Position numbers and translations under genes: made by a program. From positions 1-64,000 of the forward strand of contig VXIS01000128.1 of NCBI GenBank assembly GCA_008704415.1: a stretch of 64,000 bases of DNA, given 5' to 3'. This document shows, piece by piece, positions 20,341 through 32,252 of the stretch; the first letter of the stretch is position 1, and each line of letters opens with the position of its first letter. The stretch comes from Sphaerosporella brunnea (Eukaryota; Ascomycota; Pezizomycetes; Pezizales; Pyronemataceae). The notes under the pieces are model-generated. The model saw only the letters and a list, made by a program, of their open reading frames with translations. It did not search any database and was not told the DNA's origin.

Positions 20341-23268
20341 GGGTCGCGGTTGTGATATTTCTCATACCAATCATGCATACCAATTGCTAGGCAAAAGTAA
20401 AATGGCTGAAGCTCATTGTGATAAATCAAAGAAGATTCGGGCCGATAGTTGAACGTTTTCCCGAGAAGCTTCTCGTCATGCAAAAACCGGTCAAAAAGCT
20501 CTGTCAGTCTGCGTTCTGGTACTGTCGTAAGTTGGCGAAGGTGATGGTCGAAGTGACAGGTGGCATACATCGAGAGCTGTGAGTACATCTGGTCAACAAG
20601 TAGAACTTGAAGACAACTCTGGGCGAGCTCGGCGTGTTTGTGGTTTATAGCGTCCAAATATGTTCGAACTACGGCCGAAGCATGACTGGCTGTTGTTGCA
20701 GTGAGGAATTCCTGGACAGAATAATGAACGGGCCGTATTATATCGTTATCGGCAGTAAGGAGATTGTAGCATGAATCCAGAACAGTTTGTATGGGGTATA
20801 TATCTTTCTTGTCCAACGTTTGGCATTCCGGTTGGTACGAGACTGCCCAGGCTAGTTCTTTCGTAGATAGAGGTCTAGCCGCTCCGACCACCCACATCAA
20901 GGCGCGCACCGCAATCGTCTTTATTGATGATACTTGGCTCTCTATCTTTTCGAGAATGCGGGTGTAGGTTTTGTTCATGTCTGCTGGCAGAGTACATAGT
21001 GCGGCTCTGACATCTCGTGCCGACGGTTGTTCGTAAATATAGTCCAGCTGATATTTGACCCACAAGAACCTGGAATTTCATGTCAGAAGATCCAACTGGT
21101 TATTGGTCGAGAGGTCAGAAGCACAGACTAGCTGCATAGATGCAACCGCTGTCGACCGGCAGCTCTACCGGAACATCTGGAACTCACATTCCCTCGGAAT
21201 TCGATGTAAGCGCTTGAATAACTTCATCTCTGAGTCCTTGATCTAAAGGAAAACCAGCGTCCCAATGTGCAACCTGGTGCCGAACGAAAGCTTGGATGTC
21301 GGTATTAACCTTGCGAGCTTCGATCTCGATGGTGGGGATTTTGCTTAAGCCGAAATGCTTTGAAATGTCTGCCTCACGGCGACTGGTGACGAATATCTTG
21401 AAAAGGGGGCTACTTTGGGCCAATCTAGTGACAATTGGAAGGAATATCTTCCTTTCGTTTCGTTCCAGCTCGTCCAGCGCATCTATGACAAGGAAGACGC
21501 GGTCGAAAGTCGCCGCCAGTGTTGAAAGCTGTTCTTCGATCTTTTCGACGCACGGGAACTCGGCGTCTCGGTAGTATTTCCGGAAAAAATGTCTCAACTG
21601 CTCAGGCAAGACCTCCTTCTGACGAGCGAGTTGCTTCAGGATTGTCGAGAGAATTTTGGTGGGATTTTGGATGTTTTTCGTCTTGTAGTCGAGATAGACA
21701 AACGCTAGACCAATCCGACTGTCGAGCGCGTGTTTAGCTGAGAGTGTTTCCAAGACCAAAGAACTGTTGGATTTTAGCTTTGTCCTAATATTCACCAGCT
21801 CTTGGCGGTTGGGAACTAACGCTAAGACAGATTTCCCTACGCCAGCTGTTCTCATAGTCAGTCTAGATAGGTTTTCATTTCCGACAAGCCACTAGCGTGC
21901 TTACGTGTTCCATAACACCACAATATCGAGGACCCACTGGGGGTCTGCCAATCCTCAAACATTGGGGATTCAATAAGCCAGTTGCCCGTATCTAGATGCC
22001 TTTTGGCAAATACCGTGTCGTGCTCTATGTCAAAATTGAACTCCGAAAGCCACTGCAGTAGTTTTCGTCTCTCTTCATCTGAAAGCAAGCGCGGTCAGGG
22101 ACGGCTCATTGATAAAATACCTCTGATTGGCCATTCTTACATACCTTCTTTCTCAGTTGCTTCCATTGCTTCTCGTGTATACTGCCTTTGTATTTCCACG
22201 ATATCAGCCATCCGCATCACGATCTGAACGCTCTCTCGAAACCTTGCGTCCAGGGAATTGAAGTTTGCTTCGAATGGCTCCCATGTGATCCTCAGGAACA
22301 CGCGGAAAGAAACCCAGCCTACAGTTCGACCCCCACAATATCAGAATGTGCTACTTTTTCAGAAAGTTCTGCACGAGCACAAACTCTATGTATTAAGGAG
22401 ATTCGGGTATATACTCACGGCTGGGTTTTCCGTCTTTGTCCACGAACACCTTCCGCGCTCCCGAGAAAAACTCCAGTAAGTCACGATACGCAGCCGACAA
22501 TGCCTGCGAATGTCAACTTTGGGTTAAAACATGTTTCGCAGTAGTTTGAACTTACGGTTTGGACTTCCGCCGAGGCTCGGAAGCTTTCAGCATACTTCGA
22601 AAGGTATCCCAAATGCCGAGAGAGATTATCCATCATGTCCGTCAGCTTCTCGAAGAAAGCGGCAAAGTTCAAACCAAGCTGTGAAATCATTCAGTATGTC
22701 AAAATTCTGCGCAAACGGGAAGGACTTCCAGACAAACCTGAACGATGACCTTGACACCACCGACCACTAGCGACGAAATACTGGGACTGTGGCCAACCAT
22801 GATGGCTATTGGCTTCAGGTATTCATCTACAGCCGTGAGGAATCCCTGAACACGCGATGCACACCCGCGCGAATAACTCGACCGTTGATGCCTGTCATCG
22901 TAGGCCTTAAGGCTAGCCATCAGCTCCTCAAGTGAAATGCCACTGCCATCGTTGAAAGCCTTCTTCTCCACCGGGGAGAGGATCTTGATGTGCTCGTTCA
23001 AAGCCTCGGCGAAGGCGGGGTTTGCCGTTGTAGCAGGTAAAGCGTGCACAGCAGGCGAGGCACTACAGTATAGGTGTGAGCTTCATTCAATCCCTTGTCA
23101 AATAATTAAGACAGGATGGTACCGGTTCGTGTTCGGAGCGCCAGTCGCTGGGGGCGGAATCGGGCTGGTTGCTCTTGAAATATCCCCGCTCTGCGACTGG
23201 GGATTCCGAGGATCCCGAGGAGCAGATCCAATACCAAGTCGTTTCCGGAAATTCAGAGGTGAGGGCAT
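18405..23268 (-). CDS. NACHT-ankyrin STAND (NLR-like) protein
   Basis: Eight exons read on the minus strand: 23268-23123, 23062-22738, 22678-22556, 22503-22419, 22318-22145, 22078-21905, 21845-21188 and 21069-18405. All join in phase to 1449 aa; introns are 52-118 bp. Residues 1-340 form a helical fungal STAND N-terminal effector-type region. NACHT follows: Walker A GTPGVGKSVL at about 341-350 (split by intron 6), Walker B VFLVIDALDELE near 459-470 and a sensor-like FVTSRREAD. A winged-helix segment (ALMWVVGAARPLSTKELAWA) and a linker lead to about 19 ankyrin repeats from residue 811 to the end. Such proteins sense non-self or pathogen cues and oligomerise on the NACHT; some fungal ones trigger heterokaryon-incompatibility cell death. 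The frame is intact, unlike the WD40-type NLR at 41.3 kb. The ligand is unknown. Confidence 0.9.
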
Positions 23269-24063
23269 CCCGATAGCTAATGACCGATTGTTTGTTTGGG
23301 CAAAATATGTTGTTGATGTAGCTGGCGGGCAGAAAAGAAAAGAGGGGGATCAAATCTTTATCAGCATGTTGCTGCGGCTCGACTCAGCCCAGCGATGTTT
23401 CAGAGTGTCCGGTTTCGCACGGATTTGGGTGGACCTGCTGGCACCAGTCATTGGAGGGTCCGCCCACCCAAAAGGGAACGCGAAAGGTGAAAGCGAAAGG
23501 TCTCAGCCCATCGGTTCAAACTGGTACTGGTATCCCCTAGAGTGGCGGCAGGGCATCACATTTTAGATTTTACTGTCGCGCGACATACTACATTTAAAAA
23601 CTCTCGCCTGTGCTTGCAGCTTGTAGGTACTCTACCTGGTAGCGCTTTGCGGGTTGGAGCGGGCATTTTTACATGACTTCCCCACCCCACCCTAGATCTG
23701 CCCCTCCTACCGTGAAACAATTTTGCAGGGCGGGCGGTGGACGGCCAAAGCTCTTTGAGTGTCGGCCAAAGGTTTTTCTTCTGGTGGCTGGGAGCGCGGT
23801 TAGGAGCCCATTTTGCCGCCTCGCGCCGATTTTTTGACGCGAAAACACCAGCTACACTCTGGGGATCCCTTGATCATCTTGAGCTTGAGGAATGTGATCT
23901 GTCAGCTTTGGCATCTCAAAATCCTCGGTGATTGGTGAAGATTGTCCTTGCAGCGTTGGCTGCTGACGATTCCGACCATTTTCGTTATGGTAGCATATCC
24001 AATGGACGAGGAGACGGAACAGATAGGAGTATGTCGAGTCGACGTGGTGTGGGGGGGGCTTTC
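23269..24063. other. Non-coding stretch, 5' side of the NLR gene
   Basis: Likely promoter of the minus-strand NLR gene near 23270-23600. No gene seen between there and the LINE target site. Confidence 0.45.
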
Positions 24064-24077
24064 CACGTGCCACAGGT
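24064..24077. repeat. LINE target-site duplication, left copy
   Basis: CACGTGCCACAGGT, identical to 38207-38220. It abuts the (AAAAC)n tail of the minus-strand LINE. Confidence 0.9.
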
Positions 24078-24100
24078 TTTGTTTTGTTTTGTTTTGTTTT
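24078..24100 (-). repeat. LINE 3' (AAAAC)n tail
   Basis: On the plus strand this reads TTTT(GTTTT)n. Tandem pentamer or short simple-repeat tails instead of poly-A are found in several LINE families and mark the 3' end made by target-primed reverse transcription. Confidence 0.85.
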
Positions 24101-24973
24101 AAATCATACATCGTACACAAGGACATTAGCCCAAGTGCCTCCTATCTTGCGAATCGGAGTGAGGCCAAAGGCCTATGACGGACAAAGGAAACCTGGTATC
24201 CTGTCCCCACGGTTTTACCCGTCTGTTGGGGCTCCCCATACAAAGAAAATTCATGAAAAATAAACCACACCATTAAACTCGCCCTAAATCAGTGGTGTTA
24301 GCCCTTTAATAGGGACTTAATCCGTACGTCTGCCAATTTCAGTTTCGTTGAGGAATTTCAGCACAACCGCCGTCATCCTATCATCACAAAAAATATCCCT
24401 CACTCTCTTTTGTCTGCGCCGTCCCCATATCCTCTCCACCCCTCTGAAGAAGTCTTTGTGCTGTTCCTTCCACCTTCTGCAGTGCAGCATAAGGTGGCTT
24501 CTCGTCTGTGGGGTGTTGTCGTGGCACCAATCGCATCGATTGGAGTCTCGTCGTTTTCGCTTGAGTAGGTAGTTGTTAGTTACCGCATGACCAGACATCA
24601 GTTGGTAGTATACTTGGGCCCTCTGTTTGGGAATCTTGGCAGTGTCTTTGCGGACTTTCCACTGTATTCTGCCTCTGACTGTTCTTGGCTTGTATCGGTG
24701 GTCATTCTCAAGCTTATCAGCAATCCATCTCTGCTGAGTGTCTGACTCGACGTCGGTGGCCATTCGGTTGACGTGCGCGAGTGATGTCCATTCTGTGGGA
24801 TTTTCCCTTCCCGCTGTGAGCCGGTCTGCAATTTTGCCACCCTCTGCTCCACTTTTAGCTCGTTGGTCTGCGGCCTCGTTGCCCTTAATCCCAACGTGTG
24901 CTGGCGTCCACCTGTATTCAAGGTGGATGTTCCGTTTCATGAGGGCCGTTTCCCATCGGTATAGCCACCTAGT

Positions 24974-24978
24974 GACCA
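24974..24978. repeat. Gypsy target-site duplication, left copy
   Basis: GACCA directly before the LTR TG. It repeats at 32806-32810 after the CA end; 5 bp is the usual Ty3/gypsy length. Confidence 0.9.
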
Positions 24979-25491
24979 TGTAAGATTATTACACTTAGTA
25001 TGATTCTTTCTTACGTATTTCCTTACTAAGATATAAAACTATATGGCAGTAACGATGGTATGATGACAGCATTCTACGAGTTTCCATTACTTTCTTTACT
25101 ATGTCTTGTCACCATGTTTCTAGCACTTTCTAGCCCCTTCGATGCTACGTCACTTTGGAATCTTCTAGTTTCCACAAGGCAGACTTGTAGGTCTTCTAGA
25201 CCATTCTTTCCTTAGCTTCGAATTTGCCACCAGATTGTTATCACATGATGTACTCAGCATCGTTGGCTATAAAAGCTGCGAGCTTTTTTCCTACACTCAT
25301 TCTTTTCTCTTCTTTCGATACGGCCTTTCGAGCAGCCCAGATTGTATCGACTATCATCAATAAATACTGAGTTGATCAGTGACCTGAGTGCGAGTATTCT
25401 CTTGGTATTTATCAAGTCAGATACACAAACGGTTCTGAGTTTATTTGCATCTGTGAAATAGCGGATCTTATAAACTCACGAAAAGGTTACA
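24979..25491 (+). repeat. Gypsy 5' LTR
   Basis: 513 bp. Contains a TATA box (TATAAAAG, 25268-25275) and an AATAAA signal near 25360. Essentially identical to 32293-32805. Confidence 0.95.
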
Positions 25492-26705
25492 TTTTTTTCA
25501 CTCCGACCAGTATCTTTTCTCTCTACCCAACCTACAATCTTTGATCCTCAGACCAGACTGATCACCTGGTTTTTCCCTACTCGAAGCCGCCCTGCTGGCC
25601 AGGAAATTTCCGAATTTACGACATATCGATATCACGAACCAAGACACAACCACAAGTACGACTCACTTTAAGCACAACAAGCACAACAATACATTTTCGA
25701 GTCTTTAGGACAATCCTAGGAACGACAAGCGTCAACAAGGCCTTAGTTAACCGGCAGAGGTATCAGCAGTCCCGGTTTAAGCTTTAAGACGAATAGTTAG
25801 ATCGATCAGGAGACAGCCCTGCACGATTCTATTCAAGAGCTCTCGACGCGAGCTATACAGACAACAATTCCTCGATAGCATTCCCGAGTGCCTAAGCCTC
25901 AGGGAAGTGCACAACAGCCATCACCACGGAGCAACCAACAGCAACAAGAAGGAGCCAACGCCTCAATCCAGAAATACCCACAGAAGAGGTCATTCAAGCG
26001 CTCCACGACGAAGCAGAGGAACAGAGACAACAACCAAAGAAGAGAGGCAGACCACGAAAGAAGCAACCAGAGGAAACCGAAGCCTTTCAATCAATCTATT
26101 CAGAATCAGAAGCCGAATCAGACATCTCTGAGACCAGTACAAATCGGCCACCCATTGCACAAGTTTTCAAATCAGAACACGAAGCACGCAAGCGTCTACA
26201 GGACCTTCAGAGCCACATAGAACTTATCCTTGACTGGATTGAAAGAAGCTCTGGATCAGACCTACTCTACAACTACGAACTTCTCATTGAGACCAGCTCC
26301 GAATTCAACAAGCTTGAGAAGGAACTTTACAACTTTCGGTTGGAACAATTTACGCCACGGTTTGAAAAGCTTGAGCAAGAAATACAACAAGCAACAACCG
26401 AAGAAGCCAAAGAGCGAGCCAAAGGACTACGTGAGGCCTGGCAACGCCTATACGAAGAAGGAAGATTCAAATCAGACTCGGCTCTAACAGCATCAACAAA
26501 CAAAGCCATCCAAGACTACCTGGACTTAACAAGGCAAACAACTCCTCCACCACACGAGGTCAGAGACACTAGCCACGAAGAAACTCCAAGACCACCAGGA
26601 GGATTTGAAGAAGACGAATCCAGCTCAGAAGAAGAAAATCCAAACCCACAGTCCCCAAGGAAACAACTTTTCAGGCCCAGAATCGAAGTCCAAGCAACCA
26701 CCGCC
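25492..26705 (+). promoter_or_regulatory. AUG-free gypsy leader with an in-phase open frame
   Basis: Between the LTR and the ATG at 26706 no ATG occurs in any frame on the plus strand. From 25896, just after a TAA at 25893-25895, the frame that becomes gag-pol is already open for 270 codons. It reads like protein: a basic KKRGRPRKKQ AT-hook-like block, an acidic Ser/Glu stretch, then helical Glu/Arg/Leu-rich sequence. Either translation starts upstream at a non-AUG codon, or the region is kept free of AUGs so that scanning reaches 26706. Confidence 0.8.
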
Positions 26706-29700
26706 ATGGCAGAAAAGTTTAAAGTCCCAAAGCCACGAACCTATTCAGGGGACAACCAGGATAGAGATGCAGCCACCATTGACGCATGGCTACAGAAAGT
26801 CAAGGATTACCTGACGCTTTCAGGACTTCAAGACAACGACAAAAAACTCCTAGTGCTTCAGTACTTTCTCAGCGGAACAGCAAAGGAGTTCTACCATACC
26901 AAACGAATGGAAGGAACCATGGACTTCGATGAGTTCCTCACTCAACTCAAGAACCATATCATTCCATCCACAGAAGTCAATCGATATTGGGATGATTGGT
27001 ATAAGATCTCTCAAACTCGAAATGGCAGAGTTGACCGCATCAACGCCACTGCCATTCGACTTGAGAAAGTAGCAGCTCGAATCGGAAAAGCCATCAACAC
27101 CCAGGTCAAAATCCAGCGATTCTTGGATGCTATGCACCTAGATCTTCGCTATGCAGTTGAGCCTGAGGTTGTGGATCGATCGACAGCGAAATGGGAAGAC
27201 GTCAAGAAACTAGCGGAACGAAAGGATGCCGCTCTTTTCCAAGCTGGAAAGTATGGACGACCGCAACAATTGAATCGAAATGGACAACACCATGCTAGCA
27301 ATGCTATGAATCCTCAGTTCAGCAAGAACAACAACAACTCAGGACGAGGGAACCAAGGAAGGAACAACAAGCAATTCAAGAAGCTTTCAGACCAGGAGAA
27401 AGCGCAACTCAAACAGGAGAAGAAGTGTTTCTACTGCAAGAAGGCAGGACACTTCATCAACGAATGCAGAGCCAAGCAACGAAATCAGCAACAGGGCAAA
27501 TGGATTCAATCAGCAAGAACCACTGTTAACATAATGGAAGACAACTTACCACCAACTGTGGAAGAATTCATCGAAACTGCACGAGCAGAACATAGCAAGA
27601 AGGACAACATCAACAACATGGTCACCAACATGAATGTCAACGGAAGGCAGGCGAGAGTTCTTCTAGACACAGGGACAACAGGGACGAATCTTATGTCCAG
27701 CAGTTGGGCCCAGACACACAACATCTTTACCAGAGAACTGCCGCAGCCTATCACCATTCACATGGCCGCGAAAGGATCCAAGACAAACGCCAATCGATTT
27801 ACTTACGCCAACGTCGAAATTAAACCAGGATTCACTGAGAAAACGAAGTTTCTCATAGTAGCAGTCAGCTCATACGACATCATCCTAGGAATGCCTTTCC
27901 TTCAGGATAACCATGTGAACCTGAATACGGCAGATTCTACAGCACACTTCCCGAAACATGACACCACCATCCAGTGTGCAACAAGACAGCCTAGAACATT
28001 CTCTCTCACATCATCAGCAACTACCGAAGACATCCCACCTTTCGATAAGATGTTTCCAACAGTATTCCCAGAGAAGGAACCAGAAGGATTACCTCCACTA
28101 CGTGATAGATGCAATCATGTGGTCAGACTTGATCCAGACAGACTCGAGCAATTCAAGTTCCATGCAAGGCGTATTCCTGACGCCTACCGAAAGGACCTCA
28201 TTACTCACCTGGACAATTGGAAACGACAGGGAATTGCAGTGCCTGGACCCGGCAGATTCCCATGTTCAATTTTCGGAACACCAAAGATACCACCCTCCAA
28301 AGGATGGAGATGGGTGAATGACCTTCGAGATAGGAATAGCATCACAGAACGGGACTACACGCCACTACCTCATGCAGATAACATCCGAGAGGATGCTGCT
28401 AGAGCAAACTTCAAGTCAGTTCTAGACCTTTCCAACGCCTATCACCAGGTACGAGTGGAGCCATCATCGGAAGAATTAAATGTCATCAATGCAGATGACC
28501 TCGGCTCTTTTCAAGTTAAGGTCATGCTGCAGGGAGACTGCAATGCTCCTGCAACCATGATGCGCTGCATGAACACTATCTTAGGCGAATTCATCGGAAA
28601 ATTTGTATGGGTGTACCTAGATGACATCCTTATCTTTTCCGAAACTCGAGAAGAACACATGCGACACCTTGAGCAAGTTTTTCGGCAGCTTGCAAAAGCG
28701 AAGTTCTATCTCAGGATGGACAAATGTCAGTTCATGACATCCCAGCTACGCCTCCTAGGACACATTATCTCTGGTCATGAGATCCACCCACACCCAGAGA
28801 GAATTCGGAAAATACAGGATTGGCGCACACCCACAAACAAAAAGCAGCTGCAAAGCTTTTTAGGTGTAATCAATTATGTGGCACCACACCTTTTTCACAG
28901 CTCCACTATCCTAGCACCACTCACGGAATTAACCGGAAATGCTGAGTGGCGATGGGATGCCCTGCATGACCATGCATTTCGGCAGATCAAGGATCTTTGC
29001 CGAAAACATGTACCCCTCACACCACTTCGATATGACAGAATCAAGTCAGGCGAAGATAAGGTGTATCTGGTGACAGATGCATCTCGGGTGGGGACGGGTG
29101 CATTCATTTGTCATGGCAAGAATCTAGAAGATTCGAAGTCTAGAATCGCAGCGATACACAGCAGACGCTTTACCGCCACCCAGGAAAATTACAACACCAC
29201 CAACCAGGAGCTTCTAGCTATAGTTGATGCACTAGGTGCATTCGAAACAAAGCTATTAGGAATACCATTTACGGTAATTACTGACCACAAGGCACTGGAG
29301 TACCTTGTGACGAAACCCATGACCACTGGCAGACTAGCCAGATGGTTGGAATACATCCAGATGTTCGATTTCCAAATCCAGCACACACCAGGAGAAAGCA
29401 ATCAATTAGCAGACACCCTTTCACGTCTGTATGAGGATGAGGACAAGGAGATAACGCCACCGGATGAGTTCCTCCATGAGAACTTAAAACCAGAGGATTT
29501 CGGCTCCATTGACAGTCTCCTCAACCCAACAACCTCCATTCCTCAACAGACCACCTCCACCGAAACAGACAAGCTTTCCTCACACTTTTCACACGCTCTT
29601 CAAGTCTCAAATGAGATGTCCACCTCAAACAACAAACCTTCCGCCAGCCTCCGCCCCAAGGGAGCCTCGCGCTATGAGAGGTGCGACCCAAACCTCCACT

Positions 29701-32252
29701 GGACAGCCTGCCGCTCCAGAGACGGCTGCCCATATCACTATTCCTCAGGATTCATGGAAACCTTCAGCACCTGGAAGTCAAACTCTCAGTATCACGCTCA
29801 ATTTGAATCCGATAGCGACGACGAGTTCTACGACTCCCCAGACGAAGACACAGACATGGACGATTCATTTGGACCCAATTCAGAATGTCCAGACCCAGAT
29901 GAAGACCCCATCGGCAACTATGAGTGGCTTGTCCACCATGGTTACATCACCTACGCGAATAGTTCAAGGGCACCTGCCCTCCAATGGACTCCAGAATCAG
30001 GCGCACCACGCCCGAAATTCCCACAGGAGAGACAACACCCAGACGGCCCTTGGTGGAAACAGGATATACCCAGACAAGTACAGACCTTCACCACCACGCC
30101 TACCCCCAGGACACTCCCAGACCAGCAACAGAACAACCAGGAAAACCCCCAGCGAATCCAGGACGAAGTCACGCCATTCCAAACCTACGCCATCGCACCC
30201 AGGAGAAACCCCCTCTTGGTCGACAAAGACCCCATCGAAGGAGGAAATCGACAGGTTTATGGCCAGGCTGAGGCCAACCCAGGTGGAGTATGTGCGCTCC
30301 TCCAAGCTGCCACCCACCAAGATAGTCAGATTTCCAACCCATCCAGTCACCGCCATCTGGTACCCAGACTCCAGAGAGAGCGGCCCATTGAGCCCATTTC
30401 CCCACCCATGGAACCCATACCCTCTGATCCCCAGGCCTTTCTAACTCGAGCTCAGGCTCGTAAGGAACAGGAGAAAAAGGATAAGGAATCGGCAGAGCAT
30501 GACCAAGGTTCCAACAAGGAATTTGAAGGGGAAGGGACTCAGCAAAAAATTCAGCCATCGATTTCGGACGAAACCCCTCTTCTGGACAAAGAGGATGCAG
30601 AAATGTTCGAACCACCTCAACACCCACCAGGAAATCGTTCCCAGGAAGTCATTCATTACGACACTCGCAACAGAGTACCCGCATTTTTCCTTGACAACCA
30701 CATAGGAAAGGCCATGCTCCCTACATTCAAGCAGGCATACGAAGACGATCCCATGGTCAAGAATGGCATTCGCAAGCCATTTCACTGGCATGACACAGGA
30801 TATGTTGTGCTAGATGACCCTTCCATCACCTCCAACCTTCGAGTTTACGTCCCCAATGCAGTCCTTTCCAGAGACAATCCCTCCTCCTCAGTCCGGCATG
30901 TCATCATGCAGAGTTGTCACAAGAGTGTGGGACATCAAGGCACCGAGAAGACCTACATCCTATGCAGGCAGAGTTTTTACTGGCCTAGGATGAAGCAGGA
31001 CATCGACGAGTTCTGCAGAGAATGCCTTGAGTGTCAGCGCAACAAAGATGCCACCACCAAGCCAATTGGCGAAGCTCGCCTCTTGGAAATCCCCCTTCGC
31101 CCTTGGGAGTCAATTGCCATTGACTTCCTTGGTCCATTCAACTCTTCGGACGGATTCAAGCACATCATGGTCATTATAGATCGTTTTTCTTCTGGTCTTG
31201 TTTTGGTTCCCCTAAAGGACGGATTTTCGGCAAAGGATGTTACGGATGCTTTCATTAAACACTACTACGCTCGCTATGGACTCCCTGAGTCAATCGTTTC
31301 GGACAGAGACCCTCGATTCACCTCGCAGTTCTGGCAAGGACTCCACAAGCAGATTGGTACCGACCTTCTCATGGCCACCGCTTTCCACCAAAATACCAAT
31401 GGACAAGTGGAACGAGCCAACCGTACCATTGCCCAAATGCTTCGGATTTTCACCAACAACAAACAGGCAGACTGGTCTCGTCACCTCTGGCGTGTTGAGC
31501 ACGCCTTCAACCACTCTCCTTCCACCACCATCAAGCGTACCCCTCACGAAGTTCAATTTGGTCATATCCCTCGCATTTTACCAGTTGAATTCGATTCGAA
31601 TGTCCCTGCAGTCAATGAGTACCTCGAGCAGCAAAAGATCAACAATGCTGTGGCTCGAGATGCATTGCTGGCAGCACGTCACCGCCAGGCAAGCATTGCT
31701 GCCAAGCGTAGGAATCCTAAGGTTCAACTTCAGGTTGGACAATGGGTGTTTTACAAGAGACGTTCTCGAAGGAAGGGCAAGGTTAGGAAGCTTATGGAAG
31801 TTTGGGAAGGGCCCTACAGGATCACCAAAGTCGATGAGGATACAGGCAACTGCACACTTGAACTCCCCAAGAACAAGCGTGTTTATCCCATCTTCGCCCA
31901 GGACAAACTCAAGCTCTTCCAGCGAGTTTCAGACAAGACAATTCCGCCTCCTCCCTCCAGCTACGATGACGAAGAAGAAGACGACCACACTCTCTACAAC
32001 ATCAAGGAGATTCTCGACCACAAGAAGATTAACGGTATCGATTACTGGTATATCTCTTGGGAGAATTATGGACCTGAAAACAACTCTTGGGAACCTGATG
32101 AGAATGTACGCAACACTGGCGCAGATTCCATCCAGGAATTCCTTTCGAAGAGGACCCAGGACTACACCTCCACCGCAGTCACTCTTCCTCCCGATTTTTT
32201 CTTTCCTTCTGATGATTCTTTCTATGTCATCTATTGCTTCTTCCGCTTTTGA
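26706..32252 (+). CDS. Gypsy gag-pol polyprotein with C-terminal chromodomain
   Basis: From ATG 26706 in a near-perfect Kozak context (CCGCCATGG) the frame gives 1848 aa; it is open in phase back to 25896. Order: Gag capsid-like region, CCHC zinc knuckle CFYCKKAGHFINEC (about 27427), aspartic protease LLDTGTTGTNL (about 27660), reverse transcriptase with WVYLDDILIF (about 28611), and RNase H (VTDASRVGTGAF, TTNQELLAIV). A long linker of about 485 residues follows, rich in Pro, Gln, Asp and Glu. Then come the integrase HHCC finger (H...H then CLEC, about 30900-31040), the DDE core (AIDFLGPF, SDRDPRFTS, NGQVERANRT) and a chromodomain (YNIKEILDHK, DYWYISWENY). A chromodomain steers integration to marked chromatin in chromoviruses. 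No stop or frameshift is present, so it may be active. Confidence 0.95.
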   Translation: MAEKFKVPKPRTYSGDNQDRDAATIDAWLQKVKDYLTLSGLQDNDKKLLVLQYFLSGTAKEFYHTKRMEGTMDFDEFLTQLKNHIIPSTEVNRYWDDWYKISQTRNGRVDRINATAIRLEKVAARIGKAINTQVKIQRFLDAMHLDLRYAVEPEVVDRSTAKWEDVKKLAERKDAALFQAGKYGRPQQLNRNGQHHASNAMNPQFSKNNNNSGRGNQGRNNKQFKKLSDQEKAQLKQEKKCFYCKKAGHFINECRAKQRNQQQGKWIQSARTTVNIMEDNLPPTVEEFIETARAEHSKKDNINNMVTNMNVNGRQARVLLDTGTTGTNLMSSSWAQTHNIFTRELPQPITIHMAAKGSKTNANRFTYANVEIKPGFTEKTKFLIVAVSSYDIILGMPFLQDNHVNLNTADSTAHFPKHDTTIQCATRQPRTFSLTSSATTEDIPPFDKMFPTVFPEKEPEGLPPLRDRCNHVVRLDPDRLEQFKFHARRIPDAYRKDLITHLDNWKRQGIAVPGPGRFPCSIFGTPKIPPSKGWRWVNDLRDRNSITERDYTPLPHADNIREDAARANFKSVLDLSNAYHQVRVEPSSEELNVINADDLGSFQVKVMLQGDCNAPATMMRCMNTILGEFIGKFVWVYLDDILIFSETREEHMRHLEQVFRQLAKAKFYLRMDKCQFMTSQLRLLGHIISGHEIHPHPERIRKIQDWRTPTNKKQLQSFLGVINYVAPHLFHSSTILAPLTELTGNAEWRWDALHDHAFRQIKDLCRKHVPLTPLRYDRIKSGEDKVYLVTDASRVGTGAFICHGKNLEDSKSRIAAIHSRRFTATQENYNTTNQELLAIVDALGAFETKLLGIPFTVITDHKALEYLVTKPMTTGRLARWLEYIQMFDFQIQHTPGESNQLADTLSRLYEDEDKEITPPDEFLHENLKPEDFGSIDSLLNPTTSIPQQTTSTETDKLSSHFSHALQVSNEMSTSNNKPSASLRPKGASRYERCDPNLHWTACRSRDGCPYHYSSGFMETFSTWKSNSQYHAQFESDSDDEFYDSPDEDTDMDDSFGPNSECPDPDEDPIGNYEWLVHHGYITYANSSRAPALQWTPESGAPRPKFPQERQHPDGPWWKQDIPRQVQTFTTTPTPRTLPDQQQNNQENPQRIQDEVTPFQTYAIAPRRNPLLVDKDPIEGGNRQVYGQAEANPGGVCALLQAATHQDSQISNPSSHRHLVPRLQRERPIEPISPPMEPIPSDPQAFLTRAQARKEQEKKDKESAEHDQGSNKEFEGEGTQQKIQPSISDETPLLDKEDAEMFEPPQHPPGNRSQEVIHYDTRNRVPAFFLDNHIGKAMLPTFKQAYEDDPMVKNGIRKPFHWHDTGYVVLDDPSITSNLRVYVPNAVLSRDNPSSSVRHVIMQSCHKSVGHQGTEKTYILCRQSFYWPRMKQDIDEFCRECLECQRNKDATTKPIGEARLLEIPLRPWESIAIDFLGPFNSSDGFKHIMVIIDRFSSGLVLVPLKDGFSAKDVTDAFIKHYYARYGLPESIVSDRDPRFTSQFWQGLHKQIGTDLLMATAFHQNTNGQVERANRTIAQMLRIFTNNKQADWSRHLWRVEHAFNHSPSTTIKRTPHEVQFGHIPRILPVEFDSNVPAVNEYLEQQKINNAVARDALLAARHRQASIAAKRRNPKVQLQVGQWVFYKRRSRRKGKVRKLMEVWEGPYRITKVDEDTGNCTLELPKNKRVYPIFAQDKLKLFQRVSDKTIPPPPSSYDDEEEDDHTLYNIKEILDHKKINGIDYWYISWENYGPENNSWEPDENVRNTGADSIQEFLSKRTQDYTSTAVTLPPDFFFPSDDSFYVIYCFFRF

